Shown: positions 36,416 through 43,762 of the stretch, in pieces
Numbering within the stretch: the first letter of the stretch is position 1
Layout of the letters: every line of letters starts with the position of its first letter
From: Bdellovibrionales bacterium
GTDB taxonomy: Bacteria > Bdellovibrionota > Bdellovibrionia > Bdellovibrionales > Bdellovibrionaceae
Length of the DNA: 64,000 bases
Reading direction: 5' to 3'
Assembly (NCBI GenBank): GCA_018266295.1
Contig: JAFEAQ010000011.1
Location: 496,001 to 560,000, forward strand
Translations under genes and position numbers: made by a program
Notes under the pieces: generated by a model
Databases searched by the model: none
The model's input: the letters and a program-made list of their open reading frames with translations, nothing else
What the model was told of the DNA's origin: nothing

Positions 36416-36886
36416 ATGAAGATCTACAAGTTCGATATTCTCTTCCAGGAAGTTCCCGGTCACATGAGTCTGGCTTTTTACGTATGTGGCTGTCCGCTCC
36501 GCTGCCAGGGCTGTCATTCTCCGGAACTCTGGTTTGAGCACAACGGCTTTACTCTGACTGAATCTCTCTTCAGATCTCTTCTCGATAAATACGCCGGCAA
36601 AATCAGCTGCGTACTTTTTCTTGGCGGTGAATGGTGCCCTCAGGAACTCATCCTATTTTTACGCCTCGTGGAAGATAGAAATCTAATGACTGCTCTTTAT
36701 ACAGGTCATTAAGACGTCTCTGAAAATATAAAGTCACATCTTCATTTTCTAAAATGTGGCCGGTGGATCGCCGCGCTTGGCGGCCTTTCATCTCCGACGA
36801 CTAATCAGATTTTCTGGGATGTAAAAAATAAAATTAAACTCAATCACTTGTTCCAACAAGCTGCACAACCAAAGGAGACCCCATGA
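36416..36886 (+). pseudogene. nrdG: nrdG, radical-SAM activator of NrdD, broken by in-frame TAA
   Basis: From ATG at 36416 (MKIYKFDILFQEVPGH) the frame encodes the NrdG N-terminus with the radical SAM cysteines GCPLRCQGC and the LGGEWCPQELILFLR block, then stops at TAA 36710-36712 after LYTGH. The same frame then continues for 57 codons as DVSENIKSHLHFLKCGRW, LGGLSSPTTNQIFWDV and LNHLFQ, the expected NrdG C-terminus, to a TGA at 36884 overlapping the nrdD ATG (ATGATG). Read through, the protein would have normal family length (about 156). A GAA-to-TAA change explains it. The 98-residue product left is unlikely to work, unless the stop is a sequencing error. NrdG makes the glycyl radical on NrdD. 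Confidence 0.85.
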
Positions 36887-38793
36887 TGGTTCGACTCTCT
36901 GCTGAACAGATTCAGCAAAAAATGGATTTTATAAACAGCTATCTTCATGCCGCTAATGCGGCGGATGGCTCTCGGCTCGATGCGAATGCCAATGTCACAC
37001 ATAAGAACGTGGCGACTCTCGAGGCTGAGATCAATAAGGATATCAATATTCAAGTCAATCGCGCGCTCGTAGCCGATAAAATCGCACGGCTTTTTGGCGC
37101 GGAGCTCAGCAAGGAATATCTGCGCCAGATCGAAGAACACGAAATCTATGTGCATGATGAAACGTCTTTGAAACCTTACTGCGCTTCGATTTCAATGTAT
37201 CCGCTGTTGCTCGAAGGCCTTAAAGGCCTTGGCGGCGAATCCGCGGCGCCAAGGCATCTTGAAAGTTTCTGCGGCTGTTTTGTGAATTTGGTCTTTGCTA
37301 TTTCCTCGCAATTTGCCGGCGCTGTAGCGACGGTGGAGTGGATCATGTACTTTGACCACTTCGCTCGCAAAGATTACGGCGATAACTACTTGGAAACCCA
37401 CTCGCAACTGATCAACAATCATCTGCAGCACGTAGTTTACGCCCTCAATCAACCTGCAGCGGCCCGTGGCTATCAATCAGTGTTTTGGAATATCTCCGTC
37501 TATGACGAGTCCTATTTCAAATCCCTCTTCGGCGATTTTGTTTTTCCCACCGGAGAAAAACCCGTTTGGACCAGTGTTCAGAAACTCCAAAAACATTTTA
37601 TGTCCTGGTTCAACGAGGAAAGAAAAAAAGCTCTCCTGACCTTCCCCGTGGTGACGGCGGCGATGTTAATTAAGAACGGGAGCCCAAAGGACACCGACTT
37701 CGCAAGAATGTGCGCTCAAGAGCTCAGCCAGGGAAACAGCTTCTTTATGTACATGAGCCCTTCGGCCGACAGCCTGGCCAGCTGTTGCCGGCTGCGTAAC
37801 GAAATTTCCGACAATACCTTTAGTTACTCCCTTGGGGCCGGAGGTGTTGCGACGGGGTCTATCAATGTCATCACGATCAATATGAATCGTTTGGTACAAA
37901 AGAAAATCGACCTCTTGGCCACCGTTGAAAAAGTGCAAAAATACCAGGTGGCCTATCGCCATTTAATGCAAGAGTATTTCGATGCCGGCCTCCTGACAGC
38001 CTATCGCGCGGGCTTTATCTCTTTAGAAAAACAATTTCTCACAATAGGCATCAATGGTATGGCTGAGGCCGCGGAATCCCAGGGACTTTGCGTTGGTAAC
38101 AACCAGCCTTATAAAGACTTCGTGCGCGAAAAGCTGAAAGTCATTTATGAAGCCAATAAAAAGGCGAAGAAAAATTTCCAATTTATGTTCAACACCGAGT
38201 TCGTACCGGCGGAAAACCTGGGAGTAAAAAACGCTCAATGGGACCGACGCGATGGACTGAAGGTCCCCAGAGACTGCTATAATTCATACTTCTATATTGT
38301 CGAAGACGACTCGGTCAACGCTCTCGACAAAATGGATCTACACGGACACGAGATGATGCAATACCTTGATGGTGGTTCGGCCCTGCATTTGAATCTGGAA
38401 GAAAAACTGACCGCCGAAGGTTTTCAGAAACTCATTAATGCCGCTGCCCTCTCTGGCTGTAATTATTGGTGTGTGAATATCAAAATCACAATCTGCAACA
38501 AGTGCGACCATCTTGACAAACGCACGTTGTATGCCTGCCCTCAGTGCGGCAGTGAGGATGTGGACCATGCCACTCGCGTGATTGGCTACCTGAAGCGGAT
38601 CTCCAACTTTAGCGCCGCCCGCCGCAAAGAAGCCGCGCGCAGATTCTATCACGTTACGGCATCGGCTTCAGACGCAAAATCTTCGGTAGAAATACGCCAC
38701 CCCATACGAGCAGCCCTAGAATCCATGCATACGATGCATAGATCAGATGCGACTGGTAAATATGCGGAGCAAACCCCGCCGATAAGCGTGTAA
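36883..38793 (+). CDS. nrdD: Anaerobic (class III) ribonucleotide reductase
   Basis: Oxygen-sensitive glycyl-radical enzyme making deoxynucleotides without oxygen. ATG at 36883 follows AAGGAGACCCC and overlaps the end of the nrdG frame. 636 residues with the family core (DANANVTHKNVATLEAEINK, about 34-53), GAGGVATGSINVITINMNRL, the zinc cysteines CNKC and CPQC, and the glycyl radical motif TRVIGYL with Gly 568. No N-terminal ATP-cone is present, so allosteric control differs from E. coli NrdD. About 45 residues after the usual end (RRFYH) overlap the nnrS gene on the other strand by 140 bases. Function depends on NrdG, whose gene is broken here. Confidence 0.93.
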   Translation: MMVRLSAEQIQQKMDFINSYLHAANAADGSRLDANANVTHKNVATLEAEINKDINIQVNRALVADKIARLFGAELSKEYLRQIEEHEIYVHDETSLKPYCASISMYPLLLEGLKGLGGESAAPRHLESFCGCFVNLVFAISSQFAGAVATVEWIMYFDHFARKDYGDNYLETHSQLINNHLQHVVYALNQPAAARGYQSVFWNISVYDESYFKSLFGDFVFPTGEKPVWTSVQKLQKHFMSWFNEERKKALLTFPVVTAAMLIKNGSPKDTDFARMCAQELSQGNSFFMYMSPSADSLASCCRLRNEISDNTFSYSLGAGGVATGSINVITINMNRLVQKKIDLLATVEKVQKYQVAYRHLMQEYFDAGLLTAYRAGFISLEKQFLTIGINGMAEAAESQGLCVGNNQPYKDFVREKLKVIYEANKKAKKNFQFMFNTEFVPAENLGVKNAQWDRRDGLKVPRDCYNSYFYIVEDDSVNALDKMDLHGHEMMQYLDGGSALHLNLEEKLTAEGFQKLINAAALSGCNYWCVNIKITICNKCDHLDKRTLYACPQCGSEDVDHATRVIGYLKRISNFSAARRKEAARRFYHVTASASDAKSSVEIRHPIRAALESMHTMHRSDATGKYAEQTPPISV

Positions 38794-39793
38794 GACCCGC
38801 AAGGATCACGAGAAGAGCTCCGAAGAGCAATGCTTTGGAGTTCTTCTCGAGATTCATATCATGCTTGCCATGAGATAGGCACACTCGAGTCGCGATCATC
38901 AAAGTCATCAACGCAAGTCCTGAAATAAAAATCACATGCAGCAAATGAATGCGATAGTCCGGAAACAAAGCAACTCCCCATTGGCCGAGAATTAAAAACC
39001 ACGCTGAGACCCACAGCCAGAAAGCTTGACGGTCTTTCCGTTTCGGCAGCTTATATAGGTACCAGAAATTAAATCCGATCACGGAATACACAATCGCGCG
39101 CAAAACATTGGCCGCCTGAGAATTATAAAATACTTCCAGTATATAAGTCGCAAAATAGACCACGGCTAAAGCCACAAATACTTTCAGCTTCGGCGGCAAG
39201 CGTCCCTCCAAGGGCATCGGTGCCCACCCCAGCAGAGCCGGAATCAGGCGGCTGCCAACCCCCATCACCAACGAAAGAATATAAGCCTGAAGAAAGAACA
39301 ACCGGCCGAGAGTAAAAAGACTCCCGGGAACATTCATGAATTCCGCACACAATAGGATTCCATTTCCGATGAGGCCCGAAAGCAAGCCAAACCCGACGAA
39401 TACGAATGCATCCGGAGGATTTGCCTTACGGGCTAAAAAGCGGCGGCACAAGAACTGTATCAAAAACAAAAACAGCAAAAAATCGACGCTATAGAAAAAA
39501 ATCTTCCCTGCGGCAACAGAGCTCACAAGAAGCAACGCTATCAATCCCTGAGCGATAATATGTTCCCAGGATTGCGGCCCAAAGGATTCGGTAAAACGCG
39601 GGGCTGCCGTCATCAAAAATCCGCACACAAAACAGAGAAGAAAGCCTCCCATCATGACTTCCGGATGAAACAGGCCGGGATAAACACTCCATTGGTGCGG
39701 AAATAAAATCCAGAGCAAAACGCCCCAAATTCCCAGTATCCAGCCGGCCGGAAAAAAGTACCTATAACCGTCAAGTTGCGCTGATGCACTCAT
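38654..39793 (-). CDS. nnrS: NnrS-family membrane protein
   Basis: Multi-pass membrane protein of 379 residues with about twelve helices, from LDGYRYFFPAGWILGIWG to ASYAWILGLLVWGGVFLP. NnrS proteins contain heme and copper and protect against NO stress. The conserved histidine features HPEVMMGGFLLCFVCGFLMTAAPRF and IRLLHVIFISGL-like HLLHVIFISG are present. Start ATG follows GAGG. It converges with nrdD, overlapping its 3' end, and is divergent from a Crp-like regulator with two box-like palindromes between. Part of the nitrite/NO module. Confidence 0.9.
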   Translation of the reverse strand: MSASAQLDGYRYFFPAGWILGIWGVLLWILFPHQWSVYPGLFHPEVMMGGFLLCFVCGFLMTAAPRFTESFGPQSWEHIIAQGLIALLLVSSVAAGKIFFYSVDFLLFLFLIQFLCRRFLARKANPPDAFVFVGFGLLSGLIGNGILLCAEFMNVPGSLFTLGRLFFLQAYILSLVMGVGSRLIPALLGWAPMPLEGRLPPKLKVFVALAVVYFATYILEVFYNSQAANVLRAIVYSVIGFNFWYLYKLPKRKDRQAFWLWVSAWFLILGQWGVALFPDYRIHLLHVIFISGLALMTLMIATRVCLSHGKHDMNLEKNSKALLFGALLVILAGLTRLSAGFAPHIYQSHLIYASYAWILGLLVWGGVFLPKILRLKPMP

Positions 39794-39842
39794 AAGAACC
39801 TCACTTCAAAACCAACGTATTAAACGAGTGCAGGAGCCGTCC

Positions 39843-39902
39843 ATGATCCAGGTCAATAAAAGACTCAATGATAAAAGAATGGCAAAATATGATCTGGATC
39901 AT
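39843..39902. promoter_or_regulatory. Two Fnr/Dnr-like boxes between nnrS and crp-like gene
   Basis: ATGAT-CTGG-ATCAT (39889-39902) is a palindrome with the TGAT-N4-ATCA core. ATGATCCAGGTCAA (39843-39856) is a weaker copy with one mismatched position. They lie between the divergent nnrS start (39793) and the regulator start (39949). Confidence 0.55.
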
Positions 39903-39948
39903 GTTTTCTGAATCCCTGTTCAGGCATTCTATCGATAAGGAGACCAAA

Positions 39949-40695
39949 ATGCCTGACCATTCGATCCTACGCAAACTACAAAGTTTCGATTGTTTTCAGA
40001 AGCTTTCCCCATTGGAGCTTGCCACCATTGCCTCCCATACTGAGCTGATGCACGTCAATCACGGCCGGACTTTGTTTAAGGAAGGGACGGCGATTGACGC
40101 TGTTTATCTTATTTTGTATGGGTCCTTTAAAATTCAGCAAAAGACCCGCAGTGAAGAAGCCGTGGTTTTTTATTTTTTAAGTCGCGGAGATTTTCTCGGA
40201 ATCGCCATGGCGGGCCTTAGCAACGCCCTTTATCCGGCTTCAGCCCTCGCCAATGAAGAGAGTGCGGTTCTTAAACTGCCGTTAAGATTTTACAACGACA
40301 GATTTTTGCAACATCCTTCCCTGAGAGAAATCGTTAGCCGGCAAATTTCAGATCGTTTTTTTGAGTTTCAAAATGACCGTTGCATGACAAAAGCGCTGAC
40401 ACCCCAAAAACTGGCGGATCTTCTGCTTCGTACTTTGGACCGACAGCCGAAAGAGCACGGCCATCGCATCCATATCCCCCTCACGCGACACGATATGGCC
40501 CGGAAAATCGGCTCGCAGGCCGAGACGGTCATCCGCTTTATCAGTGAATGGACGAAGAATGGTTGGATCCGCACAGAAAACAAACATATTGAAATTATCA
40601 ACCGCGCCAAGCTCGAGGAGGTCCTCAATGAAAAGTGTTCTCGCAGATCTTCGCGAACAACATCAATTTATTCTGCAGCGACTCGACGATCCTGA
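39949..40695 (+). CDS. Second Crp/Fnr-family regulator
   Basis: About 248 residues from ATG at 39949 (MPDHSILRKLQSFDCF), chosen for the AAGGAG ahead of it; the longer frame begins inside the intergenic boxes. Sensor barrel (about 20-130) with LFKEGTAIDAVYLILYGSFKIQ, then a winged helix with LTRHDMARKIGSQAETVIRFISEWTKNGWI. The recognition helix SQAETVIRF differs from the first regulator. The last 20 or so residues (EKCSRRSSRTTSIYSAATRRS) overlap the hemerythrin start by 68 bases. Probably NO- or redox-responsive, given its neighbours, but the ligand is not shown by the sequence. Confidence 0.85.
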   Translation: MPDHSILRKLQSFDCFQKLSPLELATIASHTELMHVNHGRTLFKEGTAIDAVYLILYGSFKIQQKTRSEEAVVFYFLSRGDFLGIAMAGLSNALYPASALANEESAVLKLPLRFYNDRFLQHPSLREIVSRQISDRFFEFQNDRCMTKALTPQKLADLLLRTLDRQPKEHGHRIHIPLTRHDMARKIGSQAETVIRFISEWTKNGWIRTENKHIEIINRAKLEEVLNEKCSRRSSRTTSIYSAATRRS

Positions 40696-41143
40696 CAACT
40701 TAGTTGGACTGATTCAGTTTATAGAAGAGATCCATCATCCTTTGGAAGAAAGCGCTCTTTTCCCACTGATCAGTCAAGCTCCCTGGATCTGTCAGGGCGG
40801 CCCTCGGTGCTCTTTGCACATGGGGATCAGGCTGGAACAAGATCCGCTAGGAAAGATTGAGAAACATCTCTTAGACTATTCACGAAAATCAGGATGGATA
40901 CCGACGCCATTTGTGAGCCCACGCTGGCTTACGCCGCAAAATCCTCTGAGCGTGCCAATGGAAGAACACGCTGTCAGTCATCGCCTCTCTGAAGCCCTCA
41001 AGGAGCTTTGTAAAGACCGTGAAGCTTCTCTCGCCCGTGAATTCTTTCCGGTTCTGTATAACGATTTTTGCGAACTGATGAAAATGCACATCGACAAAGA
41101 GGACCATTGCCTCTTTGTCATGTGTGAAATGAATCTGAAATAA
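40628..41143 (+). CDS. Hemerythrin-like HHE domain protein
   Basis: 171 residues from ATG at 40628 (MKSVLADLREQHQFIL), which follows GGAGGTC inside the end of the regulator gene. Four-helix bundle with iron-binding histidine/glutamate motifs: EQHQF, IEEIHHPLEES, EEHAVSHRL and MHIDKEDHCLF. Hemerythrin-like HHE proteins (as in the Ytf E/DNRN group or in NO-linked operons) carry a di-iron site that binds O2 or NO. The position with a Crp-like gene, NnrS and DUF2249 supports a role in NO handling. It converges with the DUF2249 gene, seven bases away. Confidence 0.85.
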   Translation: MKSVLADLREQHQFILQRLDDPDNLVGLIQFIEEIHHPLEESALFPLISQAPWICQGGPRCSLHMGIRLEQDPLGKIEKHLLDYSRKSGWIPTPFVSPRWLTPQNPLSVPMEEHAVSHRLSEALKELCKDREASLAREFFPVLYNDFCELMKMHIDKEDHCLFVMCEMNLK

Positions 41144-41150
41144 ATGTCGC

Positions 41151-41411
41151 TTAAGATCCGCAGAAACCGCAGCAGCCTTCTTTCGCCTTTTTGGTAAGGC
41201 GCAGACGCCAGGTTTTCGGGCCCTGCTCCAAATATTCAAAAGCGAACTGCTCTGGGCGGACTTCCTGAAACTGTCTTAAGAGAGGAATGGGATCGTGATT
41301 ATTAACGATCACCAAACTGTCGCCGCCCTCTAAATTATCAAAACTTTGGAAAATAAAACCATGACGCTCCCGAGGTGGGATGGTTTGTGCTTCGATGATA
41401 AATTCTTTCAT
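41151..41411 (-). CDS. DUF2249 domain protein
   Basis: 86 residues. The motif LEGGDSLVIVNNHDPIPLLRQF (about 29-50) is the DUF2249 signature, and the C-terminus has KEGCCGFCGS with three cysteines. The fold is TusA-like. DUF2249 is often fused to hemerythrin or found with denitrification genes; its exact function is not established. GAGGAG precedes the ATG, and a perfect Fnr/Dnr box lies 56 bases upstream with a -10-like TATGCT at 41439-41444. Confidence 0.87.
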   Translation of the reverse strand: MKEFIIEAQTIPPRERHGFIFQSFDNLEGGDSLVIVNNHDPIPLLRQFQEVRPEQFAFEYLEQGPKTWRLRLTKKAKEGCCGFCGS

Positions 41412-41466
41412 TTGAGACTCCTCTGGTAACTTTTAAAAAGCATACAGGGCACCTCAAGAATCTTCC

Positions 41467-41480
41467 TTGATCAGAATCAA
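41467..41480. promoter_or_regulatory. Fnr/Dnr box upstream of the DUF2249 gene
   Basis: TTGAT-CAGA-ATCAA is a perfect Fnr/Dnr-type palindrome. The spacing to the -10-like TATGCT (41439-41444) fits a box centred near -41 of the minus-strand transcript. Confidence 0.78.
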
Positions 41481-41535
41481 TTTCTTGAACTTTACGACCG
41501 AGGAGAACCGTGGCCCTCCTCGACGCTTCTAAAAA

Positions 41536-41925
41536 CTAAGCCTTCTTATTCCAAGAAGCACACCAGCCGTTACCAACAACCAATTTGCCGGCGAAAATAG
41601 TGCAAGTGCCGACCTCTTTGCCATTACGATCTTCTTTTTTCGCATAGAAGCCGCAAGTAGCGCACTTATTTCCTTTGGAATCAGCCGCTTTTGTATGGTC
41701 TTCAGTGTACTTTACGGCCTTTGCCACGGAGTCATTTGGATCCACCATTGGCATCGCACCGGCCGCACTACCACCGCTTTCAGCAGGACCTGCTTTACGT
41801 CTTCTTTCTTCAGCCGCAGCTTTGGAACCGAAAACAGTATTTAAAACAGTCGGTGCCACCAGAGTAACTCCAGCAAGTGAAGCAGCCGCTTTGAAAAACT
41901 CACGACGATTTAAATTTTTACTCAT
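41536..41925 (-). CDS. High-potential iron-sulfur protein (HiPIP), Tat-exported
   Basis: 129 residues with a twin-arginine signal (NRREFFKAAASLAGVTLVA, 6-24) and a C-terminal HiPIP domain whose four cluster cysteines are in CATCGFY, GTCTIF and GWCASW. HiPIP holds a [4Fe-4S] cluster folded in the cytoplasm before Tat export, and carries electrons in the periplasm. The ATG follows GGAGG. Next to the nitrite reductase module, it is a plausible electron donor to the cytochrome domain of NirK, though nothing directly shows that. A degenerate TTGAT-N4-TTAAA sits about 15 bases upstream. Confidence 0.9.
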   Translation of the reverse strand: MSKNLNRREFFKAAASLAGVTLVAPTVLNTVFGSKAAAEERRRKAGPAESGGSAAGAMPMVDPNDSVAKAVKYTEDHTKAADSKGNKCATCGFYAKKEDRNGKEVGTCTIFAGKLVVGNGWCASWNKKA

Positions 41926-42027
41926 TCTATAGCCTCCATTTGATCTATTTAAATATCCTATGACTTTTCATTTGGTTTTCAATTAGAAAGTGTAAAAAGC
42001 ATGATCGCGCTGCGCACAAGCAGAAAT

Positions 42028-42052
42028 AAAAAAAGCCCCGAAGGGCTTTTTT
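42028..42052. terminator. Terminator between mltD-like and HiPIP genes
   Basis: Seven A and GCCC pair with GGGC and six T over a CGAA loop. The symmetric A and T runs allow it to work from either side. Confidence 0.7.
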
Positions 42053-42080
42053 AGCAATGAGGCTGTGTGGACGTGCGCGA

Positions 42081-43706
42081 TTATTCTGCGGCTATGGCCT
42101 GAGGAATAAAGATCTTCGCACCTACGTATAGTTTTGATGGGTTGATCTTCTTGTTGGAATTCTGGATCGAAGCCAAAGACACTTTGTATTTGTCTGCGAT
42201 GCTTGCGAGGTTGTCGCCTTTTCTAACAACGTGGTATTTGTTTTTCAAAGCCACTCTATTTTTAGCAGTTGCCGGCATACGTTTCGCGCCGTCGTTTGAA
42301 GAGTTCTCGGTGTTGCCAGGGATCGACAAACGAATGCCCACTTTCAACATACGACCGCGGCGGATATTATTCGCACGCTTTAATTGATTGATGCTCACAG
42401 AGTATTTCTTAGCAATAGAAGACAAGGTGTCGCCAGATTGAACCGTGTAGAAACGGCCGTTTCCTGCAACGATGTTTTCAGGCGTCGCTGATGGCGACGG
42501 CTTAGGATCTGTTTTCTTTCTTGCCACGACACTGCGCTTAGGAGCCACTGGAGTACGGTCAGGAACATAGAGCTTCATGCCGACTTTCAAGCGCTTGCCT
42601 TTTGGAATGTCATTGAGGTCACGAAGGTACGCCACCGTCGTACGGTACTTACGAGCCACCGTGTGGAGAGTATCACCACGGCGAATGCGGTAAACTTCTG
42701 TGTCACCGGCATCAGCAATGAATTCCGCTTTTTCTACGATACTCTCGTTCGCGGCCACTGTGGCTTGCTCAGACATTCCCGGTGGAATACGAAGTTCCAA
42801 CTTATTATCAGCCATCAAAGGAGCGACCTCGCCCTTGAACTTTGGATTCAAGTCTTTGAAGTCTTCGTAGTTGATACCCATTTTTTCAGCCATCACACGA
42901 AGGTTCACTGGCTTATCCATTGTCACGTGGTCAAACTCGATCGGAGTCATGTAATCGATTTCGCCAAAGCCATACTTCACTGGATCTTTTGCAATCAACT
43001 TTGCCGCGATAAATTTAGGAATGTAGTGAATCGTTTCTTTCGGGAAACGTTTCTTTTTTGCCAATTCCCAGAAGTCACGCGTGTAGTGATTCATCACTTC
43101 ACGTTTTACGCGGTTTTCACCCACGTTGTAGGAAGCCATCGCCAAGTACCAAGAACCGAAAACGCTGTAGAGACCTTTGAAGTATTCAGCCGCTGCTTGA
43201 GTCGCCAAAACCGGGTCTTTACGCTCATCCAACATGGTATTGATTTGCAAACCATAGCGTTTACCAGTTCCGCGGATGAACTGCCAGTAACCCACTGCCG
43301 CCGCATGTGAACGCGCCTGCGTGTTGAAACCGGATTCGATCAAAGCAATGTAGAAAAGATCTTCAGGAAGACCGTTGTCTTTCAAAACTTTCTTCATGAG
43401 CTTTTCATAGCGAGTCGAACGCGCCAAATAGCGTTCCATGTGGCGACGGCCACGGCCTTGAAAATAAGAAATCCATTGTTCAACCAATGGGTTTACTTCT
43501 GTGGGAATAGATTCCAATTCTTGGTCGACAACTTGAGGTCCGTCAGCATCTTTCACGCGGAAAGAATCGAGGTCTTTCAATGGAGTGGCATCGCCGTCTT
43601 TTGTCGTCGCAGCTGTTGAACCCTTAGTCGCATCTGGCGCAGTCGGATTATGAGCACAAGCGCTCAAGAACGCCAGGACCAAGGTCAGGGTAATATACTT
43701 CCGCAT
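42081..43706 (-). CDS. mltD: Membrane-bound lytic transglycosylase MltD-like lipoprotein with three LysM
   Basis: 541 residues. Lipoprotein signal ends LSAC (Cys 17). The SLT domain has the catalytic glutamate E124 in YIALIESGFN and the GYWQFIRGTG and ASYNVGENRV motifs. Three LysM repeats follow (about 340-383, 413-457, 489-534; each with Y-RRGDTL or V-SGDTL/V-KGDNL), which bind peptidoglycan. It cleaves glycan strands from inside the outer membrane. The domain order equals E. coli MltD with one more LysM. The ATG follows GAGGATTC. Its 3' neighbour on the same strand is a HiPIP gene beyond a terminator. Confidence 0.92.
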   Translation of the reverse strand: MRKYITLTLVLAFLSACAHNPTAPDATKGSTAATTKDGDATPLKDLDSFRVKDADGPQVVDQELESIPTEVNPLVEQWISYFQGRGRRHMERYLARSTRYEKLMKKVLKDNGLPEDLFYIALIESGFNTQARSHAAAVGYWQFIRGTGKRYGLQINTMLDERKDPVLATQAAAEYFKGLYSVFGSWYLAMASYNVGENRVKREVMNHYTRDFWELAKKKRFPKETIHYIPKFIAAKLIAKDPVKYGFGEIDYMTPIEFDHVTMDKPVNLRVMAEKMGINYEDFKDLNPKFKGEVAPLMADNKLELRIPPGMSEQATVAANESIVEKAEFIADAGDTEVYRIRRGDTLHTVARKYRTTVAYLRDLNDIPKGKRLKVGMKLYVPDRTPVAPKRSVVARKKTDPKPSPSATPENIVAGNGRFYTVQSGDTLSSIAKKYSVSINQLKRANNIRRGRMLKVGIRLSIPGNTENSSNDGAKRMPATAKNRVALKNKYHVVRKGDNLASIADKYKVSLASIQNSNKKINPSKLYVGAKIFIPQAIAAE

Positions 43707-43762
43707 GAATCCTCCAAGTAATTTCCAGGCTACAAAAAGGACTCGGGATTATCAATAAAACA

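Noticed and set aside
36710-36712. Selenocysteine or pyrrolysine at the nrdG stop
   Set aside because: The codon is TAA, which is used for neither; UGA and UAG are the recoded codons.
38560-38660. Loss of the glycyl radical site in NrdD (Ala in FSAARR where E. coli has Gly)
   Set aside because: The radical glycine is the one in RVxGY; it is present here as RVIGY (Gly 568), so NrdD keeps its radical site.
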